The notes: generated from the sequence alone by a model not told the origin. A DNA stretch of 64,000 bases from VAZQ01 sp963758945 (GCA_963758945.1 CAVWXY010000020.1:310001-374000); one strand, 5' to 3'. Counted from the stretch's first letter, positions 27,119 through 36,879 are shown. A program made the numbers and translations.

Positions 27119-28355
27119 ATGACCTGCAACCTTCACGCTCCCAGCCGCCGCGAGCTGCTCCTGGCCTCCGGCACGCTGTTCGCCTGGGCCTATCTGCCGA
27201 AAGCGGCGCGCGCGGAGGGCCGCGATCCGCGCCTGCTGGTGGTCGTGCTGCGCGGCGCGCTCGACGGCCTGGCGGCGGTGGCTCCGGTCGGCGATCCCGA
27301 CTGGGCGCGGCTGCGCGGCGACAAGGCGCTCACGCTCGACGGCAAGCCGCCGGCGTTGCCGCTCGATTCGTTCTTCGCGCTCAACCCGGCGATGCCCAAC
27401 CTGCACCGCCTCTATAGGTCCGGTGCGGCGACGATCGTGCATGCGGTGGCGACCCCGTACCGCGAGCGCTCGCATTTCGACGGCCAGGACGTGCTGGAGA
27501 GCGGTTTCGTCAAGCCGGGTGCGACCGACAGCGGCTGGCTCAACCGCGCGCTCGCGTCGCTGCAGCCGGGCGGCCGCGCCGGCGCCCGCGACGCCTTCGC
27601 ACTCGGACCCATCGCGCCGCTGGTGGTGCGCGGGCCGGCGCCGGTGCTGTCGTGGACGCCGCGCCGGGTGCCGCCGGCCAGCGACGACACCGTGCTGCGG
27701 CTCATGGAGCTTTACCGGCACATCGACCCCGCGCTCGCCCGCGTGCTCGAGGAGCGCGTCGGGCTCGCGACCATCGCCCGTGCCGGCGGCATGGATGGCG
27801 AGCAGCCGCGCGCCGCCGGCGCCGGGCGCGTACGCGCCTATTTCGCAGAGTTCGGCAGGAGCGGCCGCGCGGTTTCTCGCCCGCCCGGACGGGCCGCGCA
27901 TCGGCGCGCTCGCCTTCGACGGCTGGGACACCCATGCCGCGGAAGGCGCGACCAACGGCCGGCTCGCCGTCCTGCTCGGCGCGCTCGACGGCGCCGTTGC
28001 CGCCATCGAGACCGAGATGAAGGACGCCTGGGGCGAGACCGTCGTCGCCGTCGTCACCGAATTCGGCCGCACCGCCCGCATCAACGGCACCGACGGCACC
28101 GACCACGGCACTGCGACCGTGGCGTTGCTCGCGGGCGGTGCGCTCAAGGGCGGCCGCGTCGTCGCCGACTGGCCCGGGCTCAAGCCCGCCAAGCTCTATG
28201 AGGGCCGCGATCTGCGCCCGACCACCGACCTGCGCGCCGTGCTCAAGGGGCTGCTCAAGGACCACCTGCGCGTCGACGGCACGGCGCTCGCGGCGAAGGT
28301 TTTTCCCGACAGCGGCGCGGTCAAGTCGATGGCCGGATTGCTGCAGCGGGCATAG
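27119..28355 (+). pseudogene. DUF1501 protein, one frameshift
   Basis: The first frame has a Tat-type signal (SRRELLLASGTLFAW, cleavage near ARA), then LLVVVLRGALDGLA, and runs in frame to about 27855 (AYFAEF). The second frame then continues the same protein (RFLARPDGPRIGALAFDGWDTHA, TEFGRTARINGTDGTDHGTA), the metal-site HGT region of this sulfatase-like family, and stops at 28355. The total span is 3n+1, so one extra base explains the break. It is either a recent pseudogene or a sequence error. Without the frameshift it would be a normal ~412-residue partner of the DUF1800 gene. Confidence 0.85.
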
Positions 28356-28401
28356 CGCTTTTTCAGCCCAAATCGATTGCGCGTGACCAGCTGAGTGCGC
28401 G

Positions 28402-28459
28402 TGCCGCGGGCTCGACCTCCGTCCGCATGCCGGCGGAGGGGCGAACCGAGCCCGCGGCA
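28402..28459. terminator. long perfect hairpin between convergent genes
   Basis: TGCCGCGGGCTCG (28402-28414) pairs with CGAGCCCGCGGCA (28447-28459). Inside, CCTCCG and CGGAGG form a second stem. It lies between the DUF1501 gene and the end of the ABC exporter, as a bidirectional terminator would, but has no T-run. Confidence 0.55.
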
Positions 28460-28477
28460 ACGCCGTTCCGGGGACGG

Positions 28478-30325
28478 CTATTCCGCCGCCTGCATGTCGT
28501 CGACATCGATGAAGCCACCGGACTGACGCCGCCACAGCGCGGCGTAGTGGCCGCCGTGCCGCAACAACTCCTCGTGCGTGCCCTGCTCGACGATGCGGCC
28601 GCGATCGAGCACGATCAGCCGGTCCATGCGCGCGATGGTCGAGAGCCGGTGCGCGATGGCGATCACGGTCTTGCCGGCCATCAGCGTGCCCAGGCTGGAC
28701 TGGATCGCCGCCTCCACCTCGCTGTCGAGCGCGGAGGTGGCCTCGTCGAGCACCAGGATCGGCGCGTCCTTGAGGATCACGCGGGCGATGGCGACGCGCT
28801 GGCGCTGCCCGCCGGACAGCTTCACGCCGCGTTCGCCGACCTGCGCCACGTAGCCGCGCCGCTGCTTCCAGTCCTCCAACTCGAGGATGAACTCGTGGGC
28901 ATGGGCGAGCTTCGCCGCCGCGACCACCTCCGCGTCGGTCGCCTGCGGGCGGCCGTAGCGGATGTTGTCGGCGATCGAGCGGTGCAGCAGCGAGGTATCC
29001 TGCGTCACGACCGAGATTTGTGCGCGCAGGCTCTCCTGCGTCACCGTGGCGATGTCCTGGCCGTCGATCAGGATGCGGCCGCCTTCGAGATCGAAGAAGC
29101 GCAGCAGCAGGTTGACCACGGTCGATTTGCCGGCGCCGGAACGGCCGATCAGCCCGATCTTCTCGCCCGGCGCTACGGTCAGATTCAGATCGTCGATGAC
29201 GCCGCTCTCGCGCCCGTAGCCGAAGCGCACGTTCTCGAACACGATCTCACCGCGCGTCACCTCGAGTGCCGGCGCGTCAGCCCGGTCGGTGAGCATGATC
29301 GGCCGGGCAATGGTCATCATGCCCTCCTGGATCACGCCGATATTCTCGAAGATCGAGGTGATCTGCAGGGCGACCCAGCCCGCGACGTTGACGATCTGCC
29401 AGGCGAGCGGCAGCGCCATCGCCACGGTACCGACCTCGACCTTGCCTTGGGTCCACAGCACGAGCGCCAGCGCGCCGGTGCCGGTCACGAGCAGGGCATT
29501 GAGCGAGGACAGGCAGAAGCTGAACAGCGTGTTGAGCCGCAGCGAGCGATAGAACAGCGCGGTGTGCTGGTCGACGGCGTCACGCACATAGGCGTCCTCC
29601 TCGCGCGCGCGCGCGAACAGCTTCACCGTCAGGATGTTGGTGTAGCTGTCGACGATGCGCCCGGTGAGCAGGGAGCGGCCTTCCGAGACGTCCTTGGAGC
29701 GGTCGCGCATGCGCGGCACGAGCACGCGCAGCATCACCAGATAGCCCAGGAACCAGAGCACGACCGGTACCGCCAGCACCGGATCGGCGGAGCCGAGCAG
29801 GATGAGCGCACTGGTACCGTAGACCATGATGTACCAGACGCTGGTGAGCAGCGCGACCAAGGTCTCGCGGATCGCCGGACCGGTCTGCATCACCCGGTTG
29901 GCGATGCGGCCGGCGAAGTCGTTTTTGAAGAATGCCCAGGACTGGCGCACCACGTACCAGTGGTTCTGCCAGCGGATGCGATTGGACACATTGGCCGCGA
30001 TCGCCTGGTTGGCGATCAGGTTCTGCGTGGTCAGCGCGATCGGCCGCGCAATCAGCAGCACGACCGCCATGCCGGCGAGGTGCGGCCAGAAGCGCGCGAA
30101 CAGCTCGTCCGGCGCCGTCGCCGTGATCAAGGTGACGATGCGCCCCATGAACACGGGGATGGTCGAATCGAGCAGGGCGACGACCAAGCCGGCCGCGAAC
30201 AAAGCCGCGAACAGGCCTTTCGCCTGACGGGCGAAATGCCAGAAGAAGGCGACGAAGCCGGGCGGAGGCTCCGCCTGCTCCGGGATGTCGGTCGGCTTCA
30301 ACAGCCGTTCGAAGAGCGCAAACAT
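28478..30325 (-). CDS. ABC exporter, fused membrane and ATPase domains
   Basis: A 615-residue half-transporter. Six transmembrane helices (residues about 35-330, for example GLFAALFAAGLVVALLDS) are followed by the nucleotide-binding domain. The ATPase has Walker A LIGRSGAGKSTVV, Q-loop VTQDTSLLHR, signature LSGGQRQRVAIARV, Walker B ILVLDEATSALDS and the switch His in IAHRLSTIARMDR. ATG 30325 starts MFALFERLLKP; the open frame further upstream has no family similarity. Such MsbA-like homodimers export lipids, drugs or peptides; no substrate is implied by neighbours. Confidence 0.93.
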   Translation of the reverse strand: MFALFERLLKPTDIPEQAEPPPGFVAFFWHFARQAKGLFAALFAAGLVVALLDSTIPVFMGRIVTLITATAPDELFARFWPHLAGMAVVLLIARPIALTTQNLIANQAIAANVSNRIRWQNHWYVVRQSWAFFKNDFAGRIANRVMQTGPAIRETLVALLTSVWYIMVYGTSALILLGSADPVLAVPVVLWFLGYLVMLRVLVPRMRDRSKDVSEGRSLLTGRIVDSYTNILTVKLFARAREEDAYVRDAVDQHTALFYRSLRLNTLFSFCLSSLNALLVTGTGALALVLWTQGKVEVGTVAMALPLAWQIVNVAGWVALQITSIFENIGVIQEGMMTIARPIMLTDRADAPALEVTRGEIVFENVRFGYGRESGVIDDLNLTVAPGEKIGLIGRSGAGKSTVVNLLLRFFDLEGGRILIDGQDIATVTQESLRAQISVVTQDTSLLHRSIADNIRYGRPQATDAEVVAAAKLAHAHEFILELEDWKQRRGYVAQVGERGVKLSGGQRQRVAIARVILKDAPILVLDEATSALDSEVEAAIQSSLGTLMAGKTVIAIAHRLSTIARMDRLIVLDRGRIVEQGTHEELLRHGGHYAALWRRQSGGFIDVDDMQAAE

Positions 30326-30698
30326 GGCACCGGCTCGAAATGGGACGTCACCGCGCCACGACGCCATCCGTGGCGCCGTCAAGCGGTGCGACCCCGCATT
30401 CCTATTATCGGATCGGAGGCGGCGGGTAGAGGAGCTTCGTGTCGGGACTATGGCAGATGCGCCACGAATGTGGATCGAAGCCGACGGCGAAACGAATTGC
30501 GAGGAGTGCACAAGCGCTTTGCAATAGAATTTCAGGAGACGGTCGTCAGGAATTCGGATGATTGCCGCTCCCGACGCCCGCAGGGAGCGAAAAGCGGACT
30601 GTGGGCGGTCTCGCGCCCGGCAAAGACCGCCCCGGATGCCGCTGACGTTTCATCGGGACTGCGCGTGCGTGCGCCTGCGTAACGACGGCGCACCGCGC
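30326..30698. other. gap of 373 bp between two minus-strand genes
   Basis: Upstream region of the ABC exporter and downstream region of the sugar dehydrogenase. I see no gene, clear promoter or strong hairpin. Confidence 0.4.
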
Positions 30699-31841
30699 TC
30701 ATCTCGCCGGCACGAGGCGGAGCACCCGGCCCGCAGAATTGTCGGTGAGGAGCCACAGCGCGCCGTCCGGCCCCTGCCGCACGTCGCGAATACGCTCGCG
30801 CAGTTCGCCCAGCAGGCGCTCTTCCTTCACCACCTTGTCGCCGTCGAGCTCGAGCCGCGCCAGCAGCTGCCCGGCCAAAGCCCCGATGAAGAGATTGCCG
30901 CGCCAGGCCGGAAACAGATCGCCGGTATAGAAGGCCATGCCGGAAGGGGCGATCGAGGGCACCCAGTACCAGAGCGGCTGCTCCATTCCCTCCTTGCGCG
31001 TGCTCGCGTGAATTTTGGCGCCGTTGTAGTCGATGCCGAACCCGATCACCGGCCAGCCGTAATTCCTGCCCTTCTCGATGAGATTGACCTCGTCGCCACC
31101 GCGCGGTCCGTGCTCGTGCTCCCACAGCTTCCCGCTGGCGGGATCGAGCGCCAGTCCCTGCGCATTGCGATGGCCGTAACTCCAGATTTCGGGCTTCGCA
31201 TCGGCCCTGCCGACGAAGGGATTGTCGGGCGGCACCGAACCGTCGGGCCGGATGCGGATGATCTTGCCGAGATGATTGCCGAGATTCTGCGCCTGGTCGC
31301 GGGTGGTGAAATGTTCGCCCGTGGTCAGGAAGAGCGCGTCGTCGGAAGTCTGCACGATGCGGCAGCCGAAATGATTGCCGCTGGAGAGCGGGCCGTCCTG
31401 CCGGAAGATCACCTCGAGGGCGTCGAGCCGCGGAGTGCTTTCATCCAGGAGCTTGGCGCGCGCGAGCGCCGTGCGCGCGCCCGCACCCACCGGCTCGGCG
31501 TAGCAGAAATAGATCGTGTCGTTCTGTGCGAAGGAGCGGTCGAGCGCGACGTCGAGCAGGCCGCCCTGGCCGGCCGCGAACACCTTCGGCACGCCCGCGA
31601 GCGCGGGCGACAGCCCACCATCCCGCGCGACGACGCGCATGCGTCCAGGGCGCTCCGTGAGCAATAAGCGGCCGTCGGGCAGGAAGGCGAGCGCCCAGGG
31701 ATGGTCGAGACCCTTCGCCACGGTCTCGACCGCCAGGTTGCCGGCCGACGAATGAAAGGTCTGCGCCTGGGAGGGGGCGCACGCAAACGCGACGAGCCCG
31801 GCTGCGCACGCCATCGCAGACCGCCGCATGCGAAATCTCAT
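30699..31841 (-). CDS. PQQ-dependent aldose sugar dehydrogenase, YliI-like
   Basis: A 380-residue periplasmic protein. The start at ATG 31841 (MRFRMRRSAMACAAGLVAFA) gives a signal peptide cleaved near SQAQ and has a GGGAGA site. The beta-propeller begins GLDHPWALAFLPDGRLLLTER, with the repeated blade GQGGLLDVALD. Later come YSYGHRNAQGLALDP and EHEHGPRGGDEVN, the conserved calcium/PQQ-site segments of soluble aldose dehydrogenases. Electrons would go to the respiratory chain. It is divergent from the TctC gene; they share a 211 bp upstream region. Confidence 0.88.
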   Translation of the reverse strand: MRFRMRRSAMACAAGLVAFACAPSQAQTFHSSAGNLAVETVAKGLDHPWALAFLPDGRLLLTERPGRMRVVARDGGLSPALAGVPKVFAAGQGGLLDVALDRSFAQNDTIYFCYAEPVGAGARTALARAKLLDESTPRLDALEVIFRQDGPLSSGNHFGCRIVQTSDDALFLTTGEHFTTRDQAQNLGNHLGKIIRIRPDGSVPPDNPFVGRADAKPEIWSYGHRNAQGLALDPASGKLWEHEHGPRGGDEVNLIEKGRNYGWPVIGFGIDYNGAKIHASTRKEGMEQPLWYWVPSIAPSGMAFYTGDLFPAWRGNLFIGALAGQLLARLELDGDKVVKEERLLGELRERIRDVRQGPDGALWLLTDNSAGRVLRLVPAR

Positions 31842-32052
31842 AGGCGAAATCTCCCGCGCCGAATTGTCCTGCCTTGATCCCCCGTGCGCAATGCGACCAT
31901 GCATCGCCGCGACAACGATGCGTTGCCGGCGATGTTCCAGCAAGGTCCCGGCGGTTCACTTCGATGTGACAGTATTACTGACTTTTCGTGCCGAGGCGCC
32001 TCATGGCATGTCTGGCGACAACCATCGAGCAGAGAACCGGCGAGGAAACTCC

Positions 32053-33027
32053 ATGAAATTGACGTCCGTTGCCGCGGCACTGGCCATCGCGCTGGGCTGC
32101 GTCGTTCAAGCGCATGCGCAGAGCTATCCGTCGCGCCCCGTCACCATCATCGTGCCGTTTCCCGCCGGCGGGCCGACCGATACGCTCGCGCGCATCCTGG
32201 GCGAGCGCATGAAGGTCACGCTCGGCCAGCCCGTCATCGTCGAGAACATCACCGGCGCCGGCGCCAGCATCGGCGTCGCGCGCGCCGCGCAAGCGGCGCC
32301 CGACGGCTATACGCTGAGCATCGGCAACTGGACCAGCCACGTCGGGGCGGGCGTCATGTATCCGGCGGTGCACGACGCACTGCTCGAACTGCAGGCGGTG
32401 TCGCGCATCAGCGCCACGCCCTTGATGATCGTCGGCAAGAACGCGCTGCCGCCGAAGAACGCCGCGGAGCTGATCGCCTGGCTCAAGGCGAATCCGGGCA
32501 AGGCCTCGGCCGCGACCGTGGGCGCGGGCAGCGGGGCGCACATCTGCCTGCTCTATTTCCAGCAGAAGACCGGCACCAGCGTCCAGCTCGTTCCCTATCG
32601 CGGCGGTGCGCCGATCATGCAGGACCTGGTGGCGGGACAGATCGACATGTTCTGCGCCGAGGCTTCGCAGACGCTCTCGTTCTTGCGCGGCGGCAAGATC
32701 AAGGCCTTCGCCGTGATGTCGAAGGAGCGCTGGCCCGCGGCGCCCGACGTTCCGACGATGGACGAAGTGGGCGTGCCTGGAATGTACATTTCGTTCTGGA
32801 ACGGCTTATGGGTTCCCAAGGGCACGCCCAAGGACGTCGTCGCCAAGCTCAACGGCGCCGTGGTGGACACATTGGCGGACGCGGCGGTGCGCCAACGGCT
32901 CACCGATCTCGGCCACGTGATCGCGACGCGCGAGGAGCAGACGCCGCAAGCGCTGGCCGCCTTTCACAAGGCCGAGATCGAGAAGTGGTGGCCGATCATC
33001 AAGGCGGCCAACATCAAGCCGGACTGA
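32053..33027 (+). CDS. orphan TctC-family periplasmic solute receptor
   Basis: A 324-residue protein with a signal peptide (MKLTSVAAALAIALGC, cleavage near AHAQ). The TctC/Bug fold shows YPSRPVTIIVPFPAGGPTDT at the start of the mature protein, VENITGAGASIGVARAAQ and the PDGYTL turn, all family hallmarks. The ligand-contact segment is GAHICLLYFQQKTG. It is not next to a tctAB pair, so it probably serves a transporter elsewhere, as most Bug receptors do. GAGGAAAC precedes ATG 32053. Substrates of the family are carboxylates, including aromatic ones. Confidence 0.9.
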   Translation: MKLTSVAAALAIALGCVVQAHAQSYPSRPVTIIVPFPAGGPTDTLARILGERMKVTLGQPVIVENITGAGASIGVARAAQAAPDGYTLSIGNWTSHVGAGVMYPAVHDALLELQAVSRISATPLMIVGKNALPPKNAAELIAWLKANPGKASAATVGAGSGAHICLLYFQQKTGTSVQLVPYRGGAPIMQDLVAGQIDMFCAEASQTLSFLRGGKIKAFAVMSKERWPAAPDVPTMDEVGVPGMYISFWNGLWVPKGTPKDVVAKLNGAVVDTLADAAVRQRLTDLGHVIATREEQTPQALAAFHKAEIEKWWPIIKAANIKPD

Positions 33028-33093
33028 CGGCGCCGCGGGCCGGCGGCGGGGCGAACGCCACGGCGCAGGCCGGTACCAGGAGCCCGACAATTT

Positions 33094-33125
33094 CACTGCC
33101 GCGCGTCCGGCGACGCGCGGCAGTG
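33094..33125. terminator. perfect 14 bp hairpin between convergent genes
   Basis: CACTGCCGCGCGTC (33094-33107) pairs with GACGCGCGGCAGTG (33112-33125) over a 4-base loop. It lies between the ends of the TctC gene and the small membrane protein gene. Confidence 0.65.
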
Positions 33126-33158
33126 ACTTCCCCCGACCGGCCGCCAAAATGGTGAAGT

Positions 33159-33443
33159 TCACTCCCGCCGCGGAGCAAGGGCGATGATGGCGGTGAGCCC
33201 GCCCATGGCGGAAAGCAGCAGCCCAAAAGACAGCGCGATGGCGAACGGCGTGGCGTCGCCCTTCGTCACCGCCCCGAGCACGTCGGCGCGCGCGATGCCG
33301 ATCGACACGACGGTGACGGCAACGGCGGTCGACAAAGCGAGCGCGGCAGTAGCGATCAACTCGACAAAAGCGATGGTACGGTGCTTGGGCGCGGACGGCT
33401 GACGGACCTGCCGCTCGACCCGCATGATCAATCTTCTGGACAT
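33159..33443 (-). CDS. small two-span membrane protein, putative CtrA target
   Basis: A 94-residue protein. A basic N-terminus (MSRRLIMRVERQVRQPS) is followed by two hydrophobic segments (FVELIATAALALSTAVAVTV and FAIALSFGLLLSAMGGLTAI) and a basic end. This suggests an inner-membrane hairpin with both ends in the cytoplasm. GGAGATTGGC precedes ATG 33443, which is preferred over an upstream GTG at 33455. Two CtrA-type boxes lie 108 and 149 bases upstream. I recognise no family. Confidence 0.65.
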   Translation of the reverse strand: MSRRLIMRVERQVRQPSAPKHRTIAFVELIATAALALSTAVAVTVVSIGIARADVLGAVTKGDATPFAIALSFGLLLSAMGGLTAIIALAPRRE

Positions 33444-33550
33444 GCCAATCTCCACGAATCAGTTCGCAATTTGTCGCTGCGGATGCCGGCGCCGGTTCGT
33501 TCGGACTTGGGCGAAGGCTTTGGCGAATAAGGGCAAATTTATGGTTTAGG

Positions 33551-33606
33551 TTAACGAAAGGTTAACGCCGCGGGGTTCTCGGCATTCTTGGTTAACGCGC
33601 CGTTAA
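33551..33606 (-). promoter_or_regulatory. two CtrA-type boxes, TTAA-N7-TTAA
   Basis: Box 1 is TTAACGAAAGGTTAA at 33551-33565 and box 2 is TTAACGCGCCGTTAA at 33592-33606. Each has exactly seven bases between TTAA half-sites, as in sites of the cell-cycle regulator CtrA, and the boxes start 41 bases apart. A GANTC site (33456-33460), the CcrM methylation target, lies nearer the downstream gene. The only gene they face is the small membrane protein starting at 33443. Confidence 0.65.
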
Positions 33607-33754
33607 CCGGCCGGAGCGGCGACGACAGGTCGTGAAACGCGCGCAACCCATATGCGTGGCCGGACATGCGTGTCCGGATACGTGCGATGACTGACGCACA
33701 ACGTTGCGGCGCCAATCAAGCGGCTTGCTCCAGCCCAACCTGCGCGTCACGCGC

Positions 33755-34387
33755 TCATTCCGCCGCGACGACGTTCTCCGGCTGCCAGTCCATCGCGATA
33801 TGGTTGGGCTCGCCCGCCACGCGATCGAGCCAGGCGCGGATCTCCGGAAAGGTCGTGAGGTCGTAATCGCACTGGTGAGCGAGATGGGTGTAGGCGTAGA
33901 GCGCGATATCGGCGACGGAGTAGCGGTCGGCCGCGAAGTAGCGATGGCGCTTGAGGTGATTCTCCATGACCGCCAGGGAGCGATAGCCTTCTTCCATCCA
34001 GTCCTCGAGCGCGTGCTGCTGCAGGTCACGTCCACCCTTCACCAGCGCGAGCCAGAAATAGGCGGCGCCGATATTGGGCTCGATACTGTGCTGCTCGAAG
34101 AACATCCATTGCAGCGCCTCGGCGCGGTCGATGCTGTTGTCCGGCCGCAGCGGCGTTCTGCTGGCCAAGTGCCAGAGGATCGCGTTGGACTCGGCGAGGT
34201 AGCGGCCGGGCGCGGCTTCGAGCAGCGGCACCTGACCATTCGGATTCTTGGCCAGGAATTCGGGTGTGCGGCTCTCGCCCTTGAGGATATCGATCTCGAC
34301 CAGGCGGTAGGGAATGCCGAGCTGGGCGAGCGTCAGGCGTACTTTGTAGCTGTTGCCCGATCGCTGCATCGAATAGAGCGTATACAT
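33755..34387 (-). CDS. glutathione S-transferase family protein
   Basis: A 210-residue cytosolic protein. It begins MYTLYSMQRSGNSYKVRLTL, in which Ser10 or Ser13 is the likely catalytic residue of a theta/zeta-like GST. Then come NPNGQVPLLEAAPG (cis-Pro) and YLAESNAILWHLA (glutathione-binding Glu-Ser). The helical C-terminal domain has RYSVADIALYAYTHLAH, the family N-capping motif SxxD. AGGGAGG precedes ATG 34387. It is the third GST-fold gene of the window and is unrelated in class to the other two. Confidence 0.9.
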   Translation of the reverse strand: MYTLYSMQRSGNSYKVRLTLAQLGIPYRLVEIDILKGESRTPEFLAKNPNGQVPLLEAAPGRYLAESNAILWHLASRTPLRPDNSIDRAEALQWMFFEQHSIEPNIGAAYFWLALVKGGRDLQQHALEDWMEEGYRSLAVMENHLKRHRYFAADRYSVADIALYAYTHLAHQCDYDLTTFPEIRAWLDRVAGEPNHIAMDWQPENVVAAE

Positions 34388-34565
34388 CGGCCTCCCTTGG
34401 CGGCACCGCACCGCAGTTGGCCCCCGACGGTTGTTGCTTAGGCCATCACGGCGGCAATGTCATGACGCAACGCGGCACTCCCGAGCGGTCGCCGACTACC
34501 GGTGGACCGAACCGCAGTCCATATCTGCTGCGATGAGCGCGGTATGCAGAAGAATTATTCCGGCG

Positions 34566-35384
34566 TCATGCCGCCGCGACGCGACGGGCGCGCGCATAGC
34601 CGACGAGCGCGTCGTCCTCCACCGGCACGATGGGCGTGAAGTCGCGGTGGGCGATCCATTCCGCCCGCGTGAACTTGGTGATGTGGTTGGAAACGGCGCA
34701 AAGCGTGAGATACACGATCTTGCGCGGATAGGGCGTGATGTTGGGCGGCGAGGCGTGCACGAGATTGCCGTGGAACATCAGCACCGAGCCGGCCTTGCCG
34801 GTCGGCGCCACGATGCCGATCCCGCCGGGCGCTGCCGCTTCGGCGCAAAGGCGTGTCACCGTCGGCGCGTCCAGCGTCCACAGCGGATACGAGGTGGTGC
34901 TCTCGTCGTGACCGGCCGCGAGCGTGCCGTATCTGTGGCTCTTCGGGATGAGCATCAGCGGCCCGTTGATCGGCAGCACCTCGTCGAGAAAGATCGAGAT
35001 GTTCATCGCCCGCGGCTCCGGCATGCCGTCGTCGCGCGCCCAGGTGCCGTAGTCCTGATGCCACTGCCAGACGTCCCCTTCGAACGCCGCCTTGGCGTTG
35101 ATCTTGAACTGATGGACATAGACGCCCTCTCCGAACAGCTGCTGCAGCGGCTCGACCAGGCGCGGGTGATGGGCCATCAGCCGGAAGGCTTCGCTGTAGG
35201 TGTGCGCGGCAAAGGCGGTGCGCGGCGCGCCGGTCCTTTCGCGCCAGACCTCCTGGCGATCGCTGCGGAGAATGCCGTCGGCTTCGCGGCGCAGAAGTGC
35301 GACCTCTTCCTCGACGAAGCAATTCGGGAAGAACAGGTAACCCTCGCGATCGAAGGTCCTGATCTGATCGCGCGTGAGTTTCAT
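34566..35384 (-). CDS. phytanoyl-CoA dioxygenase (EctD-like) family hydroxylase
   Basis: A 272-residue Fe(II)/2-oxoglutarate-dependent oxygenase. WQWHQDYGTW holds the HxD iron ligands and FHGNLVHASPPN the distal His, with a later Arg/Ser for 2-oxoglutarate. NGPLMLIPKSHRYG is typical of the PhyH/EctD branch, so a small-molecule hydroxylase is likely; ectoine hydroxylase itself is not shown, because no ectoine genes are near. GGGAGGAC precedes ATG 35384. Confidence 0.9.
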   Translation of the reverse strand: MKLTRDQIRTFDREGYLFFPNCFVEEEVALLRREADGILRSDRQEVWRERTGAPRTAFAAHTYSEAFRLMAHHPRLVEPLQQLFGEGVYVHQFKINAKAAFEGDVWQWHQDYGTWARDDGMPEPRAMNISIFLDEVLPINGPLMLIPKSHRYGTLAAGHDESTTSYPLWTLDAPTVTRLCAEAAAPGGIGIVAPTGKAGSVLMFHGNLVHASPPNITPYPRKIVYLTLCAVSNHITKFTRAEWIAHRDFTPIVPVEDDALVGYARARRVAAA

Positions 35385-35596
35385 GGCGTCCTCCCGGGGA
35401 CGATCGCGCCGTAGTGTTCGCGCAGTGTAACGGCGCGCGATCCGGAAATCACCCCACGCGAAATCAAATCTCGAGCGTCGCGAAAACGAGCGCGCGACCG
35501 CCGCCCGTTGCGCCCGGCCCGATTGCCTTTTCGCGGCCGCGGGCCGACCATGCCGGCAACGGCGGCGCCACGTTTCGCCGATGGACGGGAGGACCA

Positions 35597-36625
35597 ATGA
35601 TGAGGTCGCGGGCGGGATTTGCCGTGGCTCTGGCCGCGGTCGCGATGCTGGGCGTTTGCCCCGTGCAGCACGCATGGGCGCAGGCGCCCGACCGGGCCGA
35701 TGCCGAGGCCGCGCGCAAGGAAGGGAGCGTGAGCTGGTACACCTCGACGCCGATCGCGCTCGCCCAGCAACTCGCGGACGACTTTCAGCAGCAGACGGGG
35801 ATCAAGGTCCAGCTCTTGCGCACCGGCGGGCAGGCGGTGCTGCGGCGACTGCAACAGGAGATCGCCGCCGGCCGGCCCGGCGCCGACGTGATGACGATGT
35901 CGGATGCCGGTGCCGCCAATGCGCTGGCGAAACAGGGCCTGTTCGAGCCGTTTCGGCCTGCCGGCTTCGAGCAGGTCGTGGAGGCCGCGCGCGATCGCGA
36001 CGGCCGATGGATGGCCCAGCGGCTGTCGATCATCGGCATCCCGGTGCGCACCGACAAGGTCAAGGACGTGCCCGCGACCTGGTCCGATCTCAAACATCCA
36101 AAATACAAAGGCCTCATGGTGATGCCGGACCCGTCCTTCACGGCGATACAGCTGGTCGTGGTCGGCATGCTCTCGCGCGTGCTGGGTTGGGATTTCTACG
36201 AGGCGCTGCGCGCCAACGAGACGATGATCGTGCAGGGCCACCAGCAGGTGTTCAGCACGATGCAGCAGGGCGAGCGGGTGATCGGCGCGGAAGGCGCCGA
36301 TCCGCGCAGCTTCGCCCATGGGCAGGAGGTGCCGAACCAGAAGCTGATCTACCCGACCGAAGGCGTCTTTATCGTCTCCTCGCCGACGGCGGTGCTCAAG
36401 GACGCGCGCAAGCCCAACGCTGCCAAGCTGTTCGCGCAGTTCATGATCTCGCCGGCGGCGCAGCAGACGATCGCGGCCGGCGGCATTCATGCCGCACGCA
36501 TCGACATCGCGCCGCCGCCCGGCCAGCCGGCGCTGAACCAGGTGAAATTTCTGCCCGTCGATCTCGACCTGATCGAGGAGCGCGGGCGGGAGCTCAAGGC
36601 GCGTTTCGCCGAAATATTTCAATAG
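35597..36625 (+). CDS. ABC transporter substrate-binding protein, iron(III)-type
   Basis: A 342-residue periplasmic binding protein with a signal peptide (MMRSRAGFAVALAAVAML, cleavage near AWAQ). The mature part opens ARKEGSVSWYTSTPIALAQQ and has FQQQTGIKVQLLRTGGQAVL and GADVMTMSDAGAA. These blocks fit the AfuA/FbpA-type cluster, which binds ferric iron or sometimes organophosphonates and thiamine. GGAGG lies before ATG 35597. No permease or ATPase is adjacent, so it is an orphan receptor here. Confidence 0.85.
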   Translation: MMRSRAGFAVALAAVAMLGVCPVQHAWAQAPDRADAEAARKEGSVSWYTSTPIALAQQLADDFQQQTGIKVQLLRTGGQAVLRRLQQEIAAGRPGADVMTMSDAGAANALAKQGLFEPFRPAGFEQVVEAARDRDGRWMAQRLSIIGIPVRTDKVKDVPATWSDLKHPKYKGLMVMPDPSFTAIQLVVVGMLSRVLGWDFYEALRANETMIVQGHQQVFSTMQQGERVIGAEGADPRSFAHGQEVPNQKLIYPTEGVFIVSSPTAVLKDARKPNAAKLFAQFMISPAAQQTIAAGGIHAARIDIAPPPGQPALNQVKFLPVDLDLIEERGRELKARFAEIFQ

Positions 36626-36706
36626 CGCACGGCCGATCCCCCGCGGTCATGCGCGCGCGTGCCGCACCCCAAACCACTTGGTCTCGACCGGTACGGGGTC
36701 AAAGCC

Positions 36707-36740
36707 GTGAATGGCCGGCACAAGTCCCGCCACGACGTCG
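36707..36740. repeat. dispersed Rhizobiales intergenic repeat
   Basis: The segment reads as the complement of a GACGTCGTGGCGGGACTTGT unit running into a GGCCATTCAC end, matching the common Bradyrhizobium intergenic element with a GGGCTTGTCCCGGCCATTCA-like core. The identification is from memory of the motif and is not exact. Confidence 0.4.
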
Positions 36741-36879
36741 AACATCCGGTCCGTCATCAGCGGAACCACAGTCGGGCGGACGCGATCACAGCGGTGTGTG
36801 CGGTGGAGATTGAGGCTTGCCGTCGGCGGCCTGGGCCATTAGGAAGCTCGCGCCCGACACCGGGCGAACGGAGCGTGTC

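Noticed and set aside
25525..27129. A 534-codon open frame on the minus strand
   Set aside because: It is antisense to the DUF1800 gene. Composition is Arg/Gly-rich and no family is seen.
28427..30682. A 751-codon open frame on the plus strand
   Set aside because: It is antisense to the ABC exporter, with no recognisable domain.
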